Source: Flavobacterium sp. N2038 (GTDB lineage Bacteria > Bacteroidota > Bacteroidia > Flavobacteriales > Flavobacteriaceae). From it: a stretch of DNA of 64,000 nt. The translations under genes were made by a program, and so were the position numbers. The notes beneath the pieces were generated by a model. The model was not told the origin of the DNA. It did no database searches and saw only the letters and a list, made by a program, of their open reading frames with translations. Where the stretch lies: the NCBI RefSeq assembly GCF_025947185.1, contig NZ_CP110001.1:3658001-3722000 (forward strand). The letters are read 5' to 3'. Shown here piece by piece: positions 18,950 to 28,292 of the stretch. Position 1 is the stretch's first letter. Every line of letters begins with the position of its first letter.

Positions 18950-19228
18950 ATGAAAAAGAGTAACCGCAAAGAATTGAATTGGGAACAAACTGAAAAACTT
19001 GTTTCGTTAGCTTTAGAAGAAAAAAATCCATTTGAGATCATTAAGAAAGAGTTTGGATTGGCAGAAAAAGAAGTACTGGAAATTTTGAAGAAGAAAATGC
19101 CTCTTGAAAAATTTGAAATGTGGAAAAAGAAGGCTCTTGCAAATAAACCAAAACCAAAACCCGTTAAAATTGATGATTTTGATGAAGATCTGGATGGTAA
19201 ATATTACATTAAGAACAAATTTGACTAA
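18950..19228 (+). CDS. DUF2805 (TIGR03643-like) small protein
   Basis: This 92-residue basic protein has a conserved helical N-terminus (LNWEQTEKLVSLALEEKNPF) and the pattern FGLAEKEVLEILKKKMP, resembling a short helix-turn-helix. It ends with an acidic and aromatic tail (DDFDEDLDGKYYIKNKFD). It matches my memory of DUF2805, a family without known function. Monocistronic, with its own terminator. Confidence 0.75.
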   Translation: MKKSNRKELNWEQTEKLVSLALEEKNPFEIIKKEFGLAEKEVLEILKKKMPLEKFEMWKKKALANKPKPKPVKIDDFDEDLDGKYYIKNKFD

Positions 19229-19235
19229 AATAAAG

Positions 19236-19261
19236 CTCCTGAAATTCAGGAGTTTTTTTTT
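19236..19261 (+). terminator. Terminator after the DUF2805 gene
   Basis: A compact hairpin CTCCTGAAATTCAGGAG (19236-19252) followed by nine T's. Confidence 0.88.
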
Positions 19262-19326
19262 ATTTTTAACTAATTGTAACAATTTCATATTTATTTAGTC
19301 CTATACACATAACTAAACTTACGTAC

Positions 19327-21186
19327 ATGAAAAAAATAATTTACACCTTAGCTCTGGCTGTAACACTTTGGAGCTGTAAAACAGGGAGTACTGGCGGCTC
19401 TGCAAAAAATAACATTGTAGATGTTAACATCAATCTTGTTGATGTAAAAGACGATAAAGTTTTGGTAACGGTTACTCCGCCTGCTATTAAAACTGACGAA
19501 GTTATTTATAGTATTCCTAAAACAGTTCCGGGAACATATTCTACAGATAATTACGGTAAATATTCTGATGATTTTAAAGCTTTTGATGCGAAAGGAAATG
19601 CGTTAACTGTAAAAAGAATTGATGACAATTCGTGGTCAATTTCTAATGCAAAAACGCTAAAAAAGATTACTTATTTAACCGGAGATACTTTTGACACCGA
19701 GAAAGGAACTGGTTTTGGTAATGATGATGTATTTTCTCCGGCAGGTACTAATATTAATGCAGGAGTAAACTTCATGGTTAATACGCATGGTTTTGTAGGT
19801 TATTTTCAAGACAAACTAGATGTTCCGTATAAAGTTACAATTACACATCCTGAAGCACTGTGGGGAGCAACATCAATGACAGATGAAGATGCAAGTAAAA
19901 CAAGTGATGTTTTTACAACTCCTCGTTATGCTGTTTTGGTTGAAAATCCGATTATGTATTCTAAACCGGATTATACTACATTTAACGTTAACGGAATGGA
20001 TATTCTGATCGCCGTTTATTCTCCAACAGGAAAATTTACAGCAGAAAGTATTACACCCGAAATGAAAACGATGATGACCGCTCAGAAAAACTTTTTAGGG
20101 CCTGTAAACTCAACTAAAAAATATTCTGTTTTACTATACTTATCAAGTATGGCAAAAGATGATGCGCATGGTTTTGGAGCCTTAGAACATCCTACTGCAA
20201 CAACGGTTGTTTTACCAGAATCAATGCCAAAAGAAAAATTAGTCGAATCAATGAAAGATGTTGTTTCACATGAATTCTTTCATATTGTAACACCACTAAC
20301 GATTCATTCAAAAGAAATTCAGTATTTTGATTACAATGCACCAAAAATGTCTGAGCATTTATGGATGTACGAAGGGGTAACAGAATATTTTGCTAATCTT
20401 TTCCAAATCAATCAGGGATTAATTAATGAAGGAGAGTTTTACACTCGAATCGCTGATAAAATAGAGCAGGCAAAAAGCTTAGACGATACTATGTCATTTA
20501 CTAAAATGAGTGCAAATGTACTAGTACAACCCTATAAAGATCAATACTTAAATGTATATCAAAAAGGGGCACTAATTGGTATGTGTATTGACATCATCAT
20601 TAGAGAAAAAAGTAATGGAGAAAGAGGAATTCTGGATTTAATGCATAAATTATCTAATGAATATGGTATTGAAAAACCATTTAATGATAACGAACTTTTC
20701 GCAAAAATAACGTCATTGACTTATCCTGAAGTTGGAGAATTCTTAGAGAAATATGTAGCAGGAACTACTCCTATTCCTTACGATTTTTATTTAGCTAAAG
20801 TTGGTGTAACAAAAGCAACACAAAAAACACCAGGTCCAGTATTCTTAAAAGGACAAACTCCTTATATTACAGTTGACAAACAAACTAAAGAAATTGCAGT
20901 TCGTTCTGACATCGAGCCAAATGAATTTTTCAAAAACTTAAACATAAAAGGTGGAGATAAAATTCTTGCGATCAATAACAAACCTTATTCTTTAGAGAAC
21001 ATCTATGATTTAATTACTGAAAGTGAAAACTGGAAAGAAAACGATCCTATCACAGTAAAAATCAAACGTGGTGGTAAAGAAGAAACTATAAAAGGAACTG
21101 TAAAATTACCATATGAAGAATCTGAAACTTTTAAAGCTACAGATGTTACAAAAGAAAAACTTAAAAATGCATGGTTAAAAGGGTAA
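19327..21186 (+). CDS. M61-family metallopeptidase with PDZ domain, lipoprotein
   Basis: The 619-residue lipoprotein (lipobox LWSC, Cys17) has the zinc motif HEFFH at 315-319 and a downstream glutamate in WMYEGVTEYFANLF, as in M61 glycyl aminopeptidases. An N-terminal beta domain precedes the catalytic domain. A PDZ domain covers roughly 510-600 (VRSDIEPNEFFKNLNIKGGD). M61 enzymes remove N-terminal Gly or Ala from peptides. Probably attached to the outer membrane facing the periplasm or surface. Confidence 0.92.
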   Translation: MKKIIYTLALAVTLWSCKTGSTGGSAKNNIVDVNINLVDVKDDKVLVTVTPPAIKTDEVIYSIPKTVPGTYSTDNYGKYSDDFKAFDAKGNALTVKRIDDNSWSISNAKTLKKITYLTGDTFDTEKGTGFGNDDVFSPAGTNINAGVNFMVNTHGFVGYFQDKLDVPYKVTITHPEALWGATSMTDEDASKTSDVFTTPRYAVLVENPIMYSKPDYTTFNVNGMDILIAVYSPTGKFTAESITPEMKTMMTAQKNFLGPVNSTKKYSVLLYLSSMAKDDAHGFGALEHPTATTVVLPESMPKEKLVESMKDVVSHEFFHIVTPLTIHSKEIQYFDYNAPKMSEHLWMYEGVTEYFANLFQINQGLINEGEFYTRIADKIEQAKSLDDTMSFTKMSANVLVQPYKDQYLNVYQKGALIGMCIDIIIREKSNGERGILDLMHKLSNEYGIEKPFNDNELFAKITSLTYPEVGEFLEKYVAGTTPIPYDFYLAKVGVTKATQKTPGPVFLKGQTPYITVDKQTKEIAVRSDIEPNEFFKNLNIKGGDKILAINNKPYSLENIYDLITESENWKENDPITVKIKRGGKEETIKGTVKLPYEESETFKATDVTKEKLKNAWLKG

Positions 21187-21208
21187 TTTCTTTTAACTCA
21201 AAAAACAA

Positions 21209-21238
21209 AAAAACCGACAAGTAATTGTCGGTTTTTTT
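21209..21238 (+). terminator. Terminator after the M61 peptidase gene
   Basis: A stem AAACCGACAA/TTGTCGGTTT with a GTAA-type loop, followed by T's. It begins about 23 bp after the stop. Confidence 0.88.
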
Positions 21239-21292
21239 GTTTTTAGTCTTATTCCTCATTTCGACGAAGGAGAAATCACAATATTGTGATTA

Positions 21293-21736
21293 TTATTTCT
21301 TAGCCGGAAATTTCCAGTCAAATTCGTCTTTGTCGTTTATAATTGCACCAATTTCAAACTTCACAACCTCATCAAATTCTGTTTGAAGGATAAACCAGTT
21401 ATCTTCATTAAAATAATTTTCAAAAGTATCAAACGTTTCCTGATTGTATTTTGTAATTCCTTTAGTCGCTAAATCTTTCTTTACATCAGCAATTTTTCTT
21501 CCGATTAGTTTATACCCGAAAACTTCTAAATCGTTGCTTGAAGCGACTAAATAACCCAATTTCAGGTCTTCTTCCTGATAAAATGTCAATCTGATTTTGT
21601 AGGCATTATATACAAAAATCACATTGTCATCTTCGTCTTTATAATTTTTATCAGGTTTTCCTAAAGCAGCCGTTACATCATTCTGCTTCATTCCGAAAAG
21701 CAATTTATCAATTCCTGATTTTAGATTTATTTTCAT
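21293..21736 (-). CDS. Small protein of unknown function, SmpA/BamE-like N-terminal motif
   Basis: The 147-residue cytoplasmic protein has no signal peptide. LLFGMKQNDVTAALGKPD near the N-terminus resembles the motif shared by SmpA/BamE-like and several immunity-type proteins. The rest is acidic with alternating strands. No toxin gene lies nearby, so an immunity role is only a guess. It stands alone between a terminator and a palindromic repeat. Confidence 0.65.
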   Translation of the reverse strand: MKINLKSGIDKLLFGMKQNDVTAALGKPDKNYKDEDDNVIFVYNAYKIRLTFYQEEDLKLGYLVASSNDLEVFGYKLIGRKIADVKKDLATKGITKYNQETFDTFENYFNEDNWFILQTEFDEVVKFEIGAIINDKDEFDWKFPAKK

Positions 21737-21839
21737 ATTTACTTGTCTTTATTTGAAGTGCAAATTTCGTGAAGTTTTTTGTTGTTCCGCCACGAATTAC
21801 ACAAATTTTCTCGAATTTTAATATTATTCTCTTGTCAGG

Positions 21840-21891
21840 CTGAGCGAAGTCGAAGCCCTTTTCGCTACAAAAGCCCTTCGACTTCGCTCAG
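21840..21891. repeat. Palindromic repeat CTGAGCGAAGTCGAAG
   Basis: 16-bp perfect arms at 21840-21855 and 21876-21891 enclose CCC-type flanks. Just upstream (21789-21812) is a fragment of the GCCACGAATTACAC family. Elements of this type are dispersed through Flavobacterium intergenic DNA. Confidence 0.75.
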
Positions 21892-21952
21892 GGTGATGCC
21901 GTAATAAATAAAACAGCGTAAATCCGTTTTATCCGTACAATCTGCGACCTAT

Positions 21953-24292
21953 CTAATTTTGATATTGCTTTTTATTCGGTTTATTACTCATATAGAAAGT
22001 AATTTTACCACCATTAATAACATCCGCATGTTTTAAAAACGGCTTATCCAATTGTTTTCCATTCAATAAAACTTTGCTCACAAACACATTTTTATCTGAT
22101 TGATTTACCGTTTCGACTTCGAAAGTTTTACCATTTTCTAAATTGAAAACAGCATTTTTCACTAACGGACTTCCCAAAGCATATTCATCAGAACCTGGTG
22201 CAACAGGATAAAATCCTAAACTGCTAAAAATATACCAGGCGCTCATTTGTCCGAAATCGTCATTTCCGCCTAAACCATCAGCGCCGTTTCGATACATTTT
22301 TTTCAGAATCATTCTGATTTTGTCTTGTGCTTTCCAAGGCGAATTTGTCCAGTCGTACAAATAAACAACATGATGCGAAGGTTCGTTTCCGTGCACATAA
22401 TTCCCTATGATTCCTTCTCTGGTAATATCTTCTGTATTTTCAAAATATTTGTCCGGCAAATGCATGCTGAATAGCGAATCCAGACGAACATTAAATTGGT
22501 CATTTCCGCCCATCATTTTAATCATTTCTGCGGGATCTTGCGGAACGTACAAACTATAATTCCACGAATTTCCTTCAATAAAACCTTGTCCATGTGTATC
22601 TAAAGGATCAAATTCTTTTTTGAAAGTTCCGTCGTTTAATTTAGGACGCATAAATCCCGTTTTCTCGTCGTAAACGTTTTTATAATTTTTAGATCTTTTG
22701 ATGAATTCATTATAAATATCCGTCTTTCCTAGTTTCTTCGCAGCCTGCGCAATTGCCCAATCGTCATAAGCATATTCTAATGTTTTAGAAACCGATGAAC
22801 TGTTTTTATCCTCAGGAACATAACCCATTTTCATATAATATTCCAATCCGTCATAATAAGGAACTTTTGCAGTGTTAACACAAGCCTGAAGTGCTTTTTC
22901 TTTATCAAAATTCCCGTTTCCTTTTACAATTGCATCAGCAACAACAGATACGGAATGATAGCCAATCATACACCAGTTTTCATTGGCATAATGCGACCAG
23001 ATTGGCAGCATTTTATGAACACTTTGGTCTGAATGTGCCAACATTGAACTTATCATATCTGAATTTCTTGTTGGCTGAACCAGATTAAAAAGCGGATGTA
23101 AAGCTCGGTAAGTATCCCACAAAGAATAACTGGTATAATTTTTAAAGTTATCGGCTTTATGAACATTCATATCCAAACCTTTGTAATTTCCGTCTAAATC
23201 CATGTATTCTGTTGGACCTAAAAAGGCGTGATACATTGCGGTATAGAAATTAACCAAATCTTCTTTTTGAATGGTTTCAATCTGGATTTTGTTCAGTTCC
23301 TTGTTCCAAATTTCCTGACTTTGTTTTTTAACACGTTCAAAATCCCAATCCGGGATTTCTTTTTTCATATTTTCAAGTGCTCCAGCAGAACTTACTGGTG
23401 ACAAAGCCATTTTAATTTTGATTTTTTCTCCTTCGTCTGTATCAAAATCAAAGAATAATTTAAGGTTTTGACCTGCCATTTCGGGGAAATTCTTGGTTTG
23501 ATCAAATCTTCCCCAAAAACCTCTGTAAACACTTTTTTCCTGCGCTGCCTGTCCGTAACTTTTGATTGGTTTGCTAAAAGACATGGCAAAATAAACGGTT
23601 CTGGTTCTCGCCCAGCCATTCGTCTGGCGATATCCTGTAATTAAAGTATCGTTTTCTACTCGAACAAATGTCCAAACATTCTTTTTATCATAATTGTAAA
23701 TTCCTGAGGTTAAATCGAGAATAATATGTGCTTCGTCAGATTTTGGAAATGTATATTGGTGCATTCCTACGCGCGTTGTTGCGGTAAGTTCAGCTTTGAT
23801 TTTATGATCTTCCAGAAGTACGCTGTAATATGCAGGTTCTGCTTTTTCGGTTGAATGTGAAAATGCTGACCGATAACCTGACAATGGTTTTGAAGCAACG
23901 CCCGAATTTAATTGTAGTTTCCCCGTTGTTGGCATAATTAGAAAATCGCCTAAATCAGAATGTCCTGTTCCGCTAAAATGGGTGTGACTGAAACCTACAA
24001 TCGTTTTGTCTTCGTATTGATATCCAGCACAATATTTATAGACTTCTCCGTTATATTTTCCGTTTAAACTATAAGCAATTGTATCTGTTTCAGGACTTAA
24101 TTGTACACTCCCAAACGGAACTGTTGCGCCCGGATATGTATGTCCCATTTTGGCGGTTCCAATCATTGGATCGACATATTGAATCAAATTTTTAAGGTTA
24201 TTTTCCTTTTTCTGCGCATTTGTATTTGCCGTAAAAGCAAGCATTAAAATTCCAAATGCAATAATAAAAGCAGGTTTTTGTACAATATTCAT
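21953..24292 (-). CDS. GH92-family alpha-mannosidase, exported
   Basis: The 779-residue protein has a signal peptide ending near TANTNAQ. The sequence follows glycoside hydrolase family 92: an N-terminal beta-sandwich with YVDPMIGT and GHTYPGATVPFG, FSHTHFSGTGHSDLGDF, and an (alpha/alpha)6 catalytic domain with GNEPSHHVVYLYDW and DDFGQMSAWYIFSSLGFYPVAPG. GH92 enzymes are calcium-dependent exo-mannosidases acting on alpha-mannans and N-glycans. No SusC/SusD pair or other glycosidase flanks it, so it is not part of a visible polysaccharide utilisation locus. Confidence 0.95.
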   Translation of the reverse strand: MNIVQKPAFIIAFGILMLAFTANTNAQKKENNLKNLIQYVDPMIGTAKMGHTYPGATVPFGSVQLSPETDTIAYSLNGKYNGEVYKYCAGYQYEDKTIVGFSHTHFSGTGHSDLGDFLIMPTTGKLQLNSGVASKPLSGYRSAFSHSTEKAEPAYYSVLLEDHKIKAELTATTRVGMHQYTFPKSDEAHIILDLTSGIYNYDKKNVWTFVRVENDTLITGYRQTNGWARTRTVYFAMSFSKPIKSYGQAAQEKSVYRGFWGRFDQTKNFPEMAGQNLKLFFDFDTDEGEKIKIKMALSPVSSAGALENMKKEIPDWDFERVKKQSQEIWNKELNKIQIETIQKEDLVNFYTAMYHAFLGPTEYMDLDGNYKGLDMNVHKADNFKNYTSYSLWDTYRALHPLFNLVQPTRNSDMISSMLAHSDQSVHKMLPIWSHYANENWCMIGYHSVSVVADAIVKGNGNFDKEKALQACVNTAKVPYYDGLEYYMKMGYVPEDKNSSSVSKTLEYAYDDWAIAQAAKKLGKTDIYNEFIKRSKNYKNVYDEKTGFMRPKLNDGTFKKEFDPLDTHGQGFIEGNSWNYSLYVPQDPAEMIKMMGGNDQFNVRLDSLFSMHLPDKYFENTEDITREGIIGNYVHGNEPSHHVVYLYDWTNSPWKAQDKIRMILKKMYRNGADGLGGNDDFGQMSAWYIFSSLGFYPVAPGSDEYALGSPLVKNAVFNLENGKTFEVETVNQSDKNVFVSKVLLNGKQLDKPFLKHADVINGGKITFYMSNKPNKKQYQN

Positions 24293-24413
24293 CAGGTCTT
24301 TTTTGGGTAATTGTTTGGTTTAGAAAATTACGATAAAATATAGTTTTAAAAAATTTAAATTTTAAACTAAATAGCATTTGAATATCTTTGGTTTTCTAAA
24401 CATAACTGCCGAA

Positions 24414-25037
24414 ATGAAAAAAATAACTCTATTCCTGTTTCTTCTAAATTCTATATTTGCTTTTTCTCAAAAAATTGAAAGTTATCCATTAGATAAAGAA
24501 CAAATAACTCAAAGAGAGCTTAATGAAATTTCTGATTTCCCTATTTATAAAGCTTTTGAATACAGCGATAAAGGCGGCGTTACTAATTTGGTTTTAACCG
24601 AAAATCAAAAAAATATTTCTAAAAAAGATACTTTAAACACCAAAATTCAGGCAATTTGTGTGATGAATGATCACGGCGGCTTTTTAGAGAAATGGAGAAT
24701 TAATGATTTACTGGAAGATTCTATTCCGAAGGAAACTACGATTTGGTTTTGGACAAAATACTGTAGTACAAAAGATCTTGATGGCGATGGTTACATTGAT
24801 CCGGTAATTGTTTACGGAACCAAAACTGAATATAATGAGATTAGACGTGTAAAAATTATTACAGTTTACAACAACAAGAAATATGTTATTCGTGCTGTAG
24901 AATGTGATCTAGATTATTGCAGAAGTTTTAAAAAAGATTCCAACTGGAATAAGCTTCCGCAGAAAATAAAAACTTATGTGGATCAATTAGTAATCAAAAT
25001 TAGAAAGGAACAAGGTTTATTGTTGGTGAATGGATGA
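24414..25037 (+). CDS. Exported protein of unknown function
   Basis: The 207-residue product starts at the ATG at 24414, giving a signal peptide MKKITLFLFLLNSIFAFSQ; a TTG-initiated form from 24378 would add 12 residues. The centre has DLDGDGYIDPVIVYG, a calcium-loop-like motif typical of FG-GAP or dockerin-like repeats. It resembles a family labelled surface polysaccharide biosynthesis protein M949_RS01915 in Riemerella, but I hold that loosely. Divergent from the GH92 gene with a short AT-rich spacer. Confidence 0.7.
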   Translation: MKKITLFLFLLNSIFAFSQKIESYPLDKEQITQRELNEISDFPIYKAFEYSDKGGVTNLVLTENQKNISKKDTLNTKIQAICVMNDHGGFLEKWRINDLLEDSIPKETTIWFWTKYCSTKDLDGDGYIDPVIVYGTKTEYNEIRRVKIITVYNNKKYVIRAVECDLDYCRSFKKDSNWNKLPQKIKTYVDQLVIKIRKEQGLLLVNG

Positions 25038-25126
25038 AATAAATTCCAATTTTAAAAATTCCAAATTCCAATTGTTGGATTCCATATCTTAAACTTCATT
25101 TCAAAATATTCCTGCACGCGCTTTTC

Positions 25127-25280
25127 TTTGTCTAAGCTGGATTAAAATCCAGCCCTACAATATTGACCGAGCCTAATGGCTCTTTTTTAAAGTTCCGTAG
25201 AACGGTTCATGTTATGCTATGTTTTTGTCTAAACTGGATAAAATCCAGCCCTACAATATTGGTCGAGCCTAACGGCTCTT
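25127..25280. repeat. Two direct copies of a 57-58-bp hairpin element
   Basis: Copies at 25127-25184 and 25224-25280 differ at only a few positions. Each contains two small hairpins: CTGGAT(T)AAAATCCAG and GAGCCTAATGGCTC. A third hairpin, GTTCCGTAGAAC, lies between them. Related hairpins are found at 48484-48530 and 49851. Confidence 0.8.
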
Positions 25281-25284
25281 ATTC

Positions 25285-25890
25285 CTAAAGCTTGCTTTTT
25301 AAATTCTCTTTTACCTCATCAAACCATTCATTTCTTAGAATACTTAAAATAATTGAATCACGGCGAACTTCACTATTTGCTGTTGGCATATGATTGCGTA
25401 AAACTCCTTCGACTTTGCATCCGATGCTTTTCATGGCAGCAACACTGCGCTGGTTGTTATTATCGGCGCGGAATTCTACACGTTCCATTCCGAGGGTTTC
25501 AAAAGCAAATTGGAGTAATAAAAATTTACAATGTTTGTTTAATCCGGTTCCTCTAAATGCCGAACCGTACCAAGTGTAGCCTAATTGCAGGGTTTTGTAT
25601 TCAAGCTGGATGTCGTAAAAACGTGTTGAGCCAGCATATTTTTGAGATTTTTTATCGAATACTATAAAGGGAAATTCTCTTTTATCATCTCGGGCTTTTA
25701 TTGCTGATTGGATGTATTTTATCAAATTTTCTCTCCCATCAGCACCAACTAATGAATACTTCCAGGTTTCTGGCTCGTTGATGGAAATTTCTAATAAATT
25801 ATCGACGTCTGATTCTTGTAAGGGGCGTAATAAAACTAATTCGTCTTCTAAAATTATTTGGTCTGAAAAACTTAAATTTGATTTTGTCAT
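25285..25890 (-). CDS. GNAT acetyltransferase, RimJ/RimL type
   Basis: The 201-residue enzyme matches the Acetyltransf_3 branch: VLLRPLQESDVDNLLEIS at the start, LGYTWYGSAFRGTGLNKHCKFLLLQ for acetyl-CoA binding, then ERVEFRADNNNQRSVAAMKSIGC. Such proteins acetylate ribosomal-protein N-termini or small amines; the target is unknown. It follows the membrane-protein gene by 3 bp and ends a three-gene minus-strand run. Confidence 0.9.
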   Translation of the reverse strand: MTKSNLSFSDQIILEDELVLLRPLQESDVDNLLEISINEPETWKYSLVGADGRENLIKYIQSAIKARDDKREFPFIVFDKKSQKYAGSTRFYDIQLEYKTLQLGYTWYGSAFRGTGLNKHCKFLLLQFAFETLGMERVEFRADNNNQRSVAAMKSIGCKVEGVLRNHMPTANSEVRRDSIILSILRNEWFDEVKENLKSKL

Positions 25891-25893
25891 TGC

Positions 25894-26472
25894 TTATATC
25901 TTCTGAGATTCTTCATGAATTTTATATTCTGAAATTTTGATAAATTCCAACTTATTGCTTCTTTTTAAATTTTTAATCTGCCATAGAGCGGCAATCAAAA
26001 CACCAATTCCTCCTCCTGCATAACTAAAACTATGCATTTCTGAAACAGCAATAAAATTTTTCACATTATTAACTTGAAGAGGAAAACAACAAGTTGATTC
26101 TAAATTTGATAATCCAAGAAATCCATAACATAAACCTATCAAACCTACTAAAATTGTTATGCTTAGCATGATTAAAATTGCATTGCTAATCCCTTTAAGC
26201 ATTGCCTTTGAGCTAGAATAAAATAATCGTATAAAAGCAAATACCAAACCAGAAACTAGTCCAATCCACCAAGTCGACCATGCTCCAATTATTGAGACTG
26301 TCAATCTTGGAGTGTTTCTGCCATATTCTACAAAACCAAATCTTTCGAATAGTACTTTTGTAAAAAATTCATTTGATAATGTAAAAGTGAATTGATTATG
26401 CAAAACTCCAAAAAGTATCGCAATAACAACGCTTAAAAAAATACAGCAAATAAAGATCAGTGCTTTTTTCAT
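25894..26472 (-). CDS. Small membrane protein of unknown function
   Basis: The 192-residue protein has four hydrophobic helices (residues about 4-25, 58-85, 92-120 and 145-165), with a basic C-terminal tail (IKNLKRSNKLEFIKIS). A loop carries a CC pair (NLESTCCFP). No family recognised. It sits between two cytoplasmic genes with gaps of 30 and 3 bp, suggesting an operon with the GNAT enzyme. Confidence 0.7.
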   Translation of the reverse strand: MKKALIFICCIFLSVVIAILFGVLHNQFTFTLSNEFFTKVLFERFGFVEYGRNTPRLTVSIIGAWSTWWIGLVSGLVFAFIRLFYSSSKAMLKGISNAILIMLSITILVGLIGLCYGFLGLSNLESTCCFPLQVNNVKNFIAVSEMHSFSYAGGGIGVLIAALWQIKNLKRSNKLEFIKISEYKIHEESQKI

Positions 26473-26502
26473 CTCACTTTTTACGAATAAACAATAACAA
26501 AA

Positions 26503-26859
26503 CTATTCACTCATTTCATCGTAACGTTCCGGAACTTGCGGATCGTACAACGGACATTTGAATTCTTCCATTACAGAAACCAATTGATTCATGGTTTTTC
26601 CTTCTGTCCCGTAACAGTCAATTTTTACACTTTGTGGAGTTGTGATAACCTGAAAAGCACCTTTTCCTTCTTTATTTTTCCAGCTGTTTTCGTCTACTCT
26701 TTCCCATTTTGAGAATACCGAATTAATTCGGTTTAGAATTACATCAACAGGAAGAATAGCCAATCCTACGACTTCTTCTTTTTCAATAAGGGCATCGCAA
26801 ACTTCCTGATTGTTCAGGTAAATTTCTTCTAAATATCTCCAAAAAAGTAATTCGTACAT
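26503..26859 (-). CDS. Small cytoplasmic protein of unknown function
   Basis: The product is 118 residues from the ATG at 26859 (MYELLFWRYLEEIYLNN); an in-frame TTG two codons earlier is less likely. It has no signal peptide or membrane segment, and is acidic and mixed alpha/beta. The shape recalls small immunity-type proteins, but no toxin is nearby. First gene of the three-gene run with the membrane protein and GNAT enzyme. Confidence 0.65.
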   Translation of the reverse strand: MYELLFWRYLEEIYLNNQEVCDALIEKEEVVGLAILPVDVILNRINSVFSKWERVDENSWKNKEGKGAFQVITTPQSVKIDCYGTEGKTMNQLVSVMEEFKCPLYDPQVPERYDEMSE

Positions 26860-26875
26860 AATCAAAAGTATTTTA

Positions 26876-26951
26876 AACCATATAAGTGATATAAGTTCAT
26901 ATTAAAAGTACTTAAAAAACACTAAACTGAACTTATATCACTTATATGGTT
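26876..26951. repeat. Perfect 24-bp inverted repeat
   Basis: The arm 26876-26899 (starting AACCATATAAGTG) is the exact reverse complement of 26928-26951, around a 28-nt AT-rich loop. On the plus strand it is followed by T9. It lies between purM (ending 26959) and the next minus gene. The best U-tract is on the strand without an upstream gene, so it may be a dispersed repeat reused as a terminator. Confidence 0.8.
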
Positions 26952-26958
26952 ATTTTTT

Positions 26959-28137
26959 TTAATAGTTGAAGGTTCCGTATTCGCTGGTAATTGTAAGCTT
27001 CTTAGCTTCTGAAGCTTCTACTCTACCTACGATTTGTGCCTCAACATTGAATGATTTTGAAATTTCAATAATATCCTGAGCAATACTTTCAGGAACATAA
27101 ATTTCCATACGGTGACCACAGTTAAATACCTGATACATTTCTTTCCAGTCTGTTTTTGATTGTTCCTGAATTAACTTGAACAATGGCGGAACCGGAAATA
27201 AATTGTCTTTTATAATGTGTAGATTCTGAACGAAATGTAAAATCTTAGTTTGTGCGCCTCCACTGCAGTGCACCATTCCGTGAATATCTTCCGGTGTATA
27301 TTGATCTAAAATTTTCTTGATAATCGGAGCGTAAGTTCTTGTTGGAGAAAGTACCAATTGTCCTGCATTGATTGGACTATTTTCTACTTCATCTGTTAAG
27401 TTAACCTGTCCTGAATAAATTAATTCTTCTGGTACTAATGCATCATAACTTTCAGGATATTTTTTAGCAAGATATTTTCCGAAAACATCATGACGTGCCG
27501 ATGTTAATCCGTTACTACCCATTCCGCCATTATATCCTTTTTCGTAAGTTGCCTGACCAAAAGAAGCCAAACCAACAATTACGTCACCGGCTTTGATATT
27601 TGCATTATCCACAACGTCACTACGTTTCATACGTGCTGTTACTGTTGAGTCTACAATTATAGTACGAACAACATCTCCAACATCTGCAGTTTCTCCTCCA
27701 GTTGAGTGAATAGTTACTCCAAAAGATTTTAACTCGTTGATTAATTCTTCTGTTCCATTGATAATTGCAGAAATTACCTCAGCAGGAATTAAATTTTTAT
27801 TTCTTCCAATTGTAGAAGAAAGTAAAATATTATCTGTTGCGCCAACACATAATAAATCATCTATATTCATGATTAAAGCATCTTGTGCGATTCCTTTCCA
27901 AACTGAAATATCTCCGGTTTCTTTCCAATACATATAAGCCAAAGATGATTTTGTACCCGCCCCGTCTGCATGCATAATAAGGCAGTGATCGTTGTCCTGA
28001 GTTAAATAATCAGGAACAATTTTACAGAATGCCTGCGGAAATAAACCTTTGTCTATATTTTTAATAGCGTTATGTACGTCTTCTTTTGATGCCGAAACAC
28101 CTCTTTGTGCATATCTTTTGCTAGAATCTGAACTCAT
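26959..28137 (-). CDS. purM: Phosphoribosylformylglycinamidine cyclo-ligase (AIR synthase), Bacteroidota form
   Basis: The 392-residue protein belongs to the PurM/PurL/SelD ATP-grasp-like superfamily: YAQRGVSASKEDVHNAI, MHADGAGTKSSLAYMYW, DALIMNIDDLLCVGA and HSTGGETADVGDVVRT are the family's ATP and substrate motifs. PurM closes formylglycinamidine ribotide to 5-aminoimidazole ribotide in purine synthesis. It is longer than E. coli PurM (345 residues), as is usual in Bacteroidota, where it is often labelled AIR synthase related protein. Monocistronic. Confidence 0.88.
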   Translation of the reverse strand: MSSDSSKRYAQRGVSASKEDVHNAIKNIDKGLFPQAFCKIVPDYLTQDNDHCLIMHADGAGTKSSLAYMYWKETGDISVWKGIAQDALIMNIDDLLCVGATDNILLSSTIGRNKNLIPAEVISAIINGTEELINELKSFGVTIHSTGGETADVGDVVRTIIVDSTVTARMKRSDVVDNANIKAGDVIVGLASFGQATYEKGYNGGMGSNGLTSARHDVFGKYLAKKYPESYDALVPEELIYSGQVNLTDEVENSPINAGQLVLSPTRTYAPIIKKILDQYTPEDIHGMVHCSGGAQTKILHFVQNLHIIKDNLFPVPPLFKLIQEQSKTDWKEMYQVFNCGHRMEIYVPESIAQDIIEISKSFNVEAQIVGRVEASEAKKLTITSEYGTFNY

Positions 28138-28216
28138 GAAAATTAGTTTGTGTTGATGTGGTGCAAAGATAATCCCTTTTTTTAATTCTTTGACTTATTC
28201 GAATATTTGATTCACA

Positions 28217-28255
28217 AAAAAATTCGATAACATTTTGGATGCTATCGAATTTTTT
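28217..28255 (-). terminator. Terminator at the end of the curli operon
   Basis: A 13-bp perfect stem (28217-28229 with 28243-28255, core TTCGATA/TATCGAA) with A/T flanks gives a U-tract on the minus strand. It lies about 40 bp past the last gene of the csg run. Confidence 0.85.
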
Positions 28256-28292
28256 GAACTAAATTGTCTTTAAAAACTTTATCTTTTTAAAA

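Noticed and set aside
25285-26859. Polymorphic toxin immunity cluster
   Set aside because: Small acidic proteins look immunity-like, but no toxin, Rhs or secretion-tagged effector is nearby.
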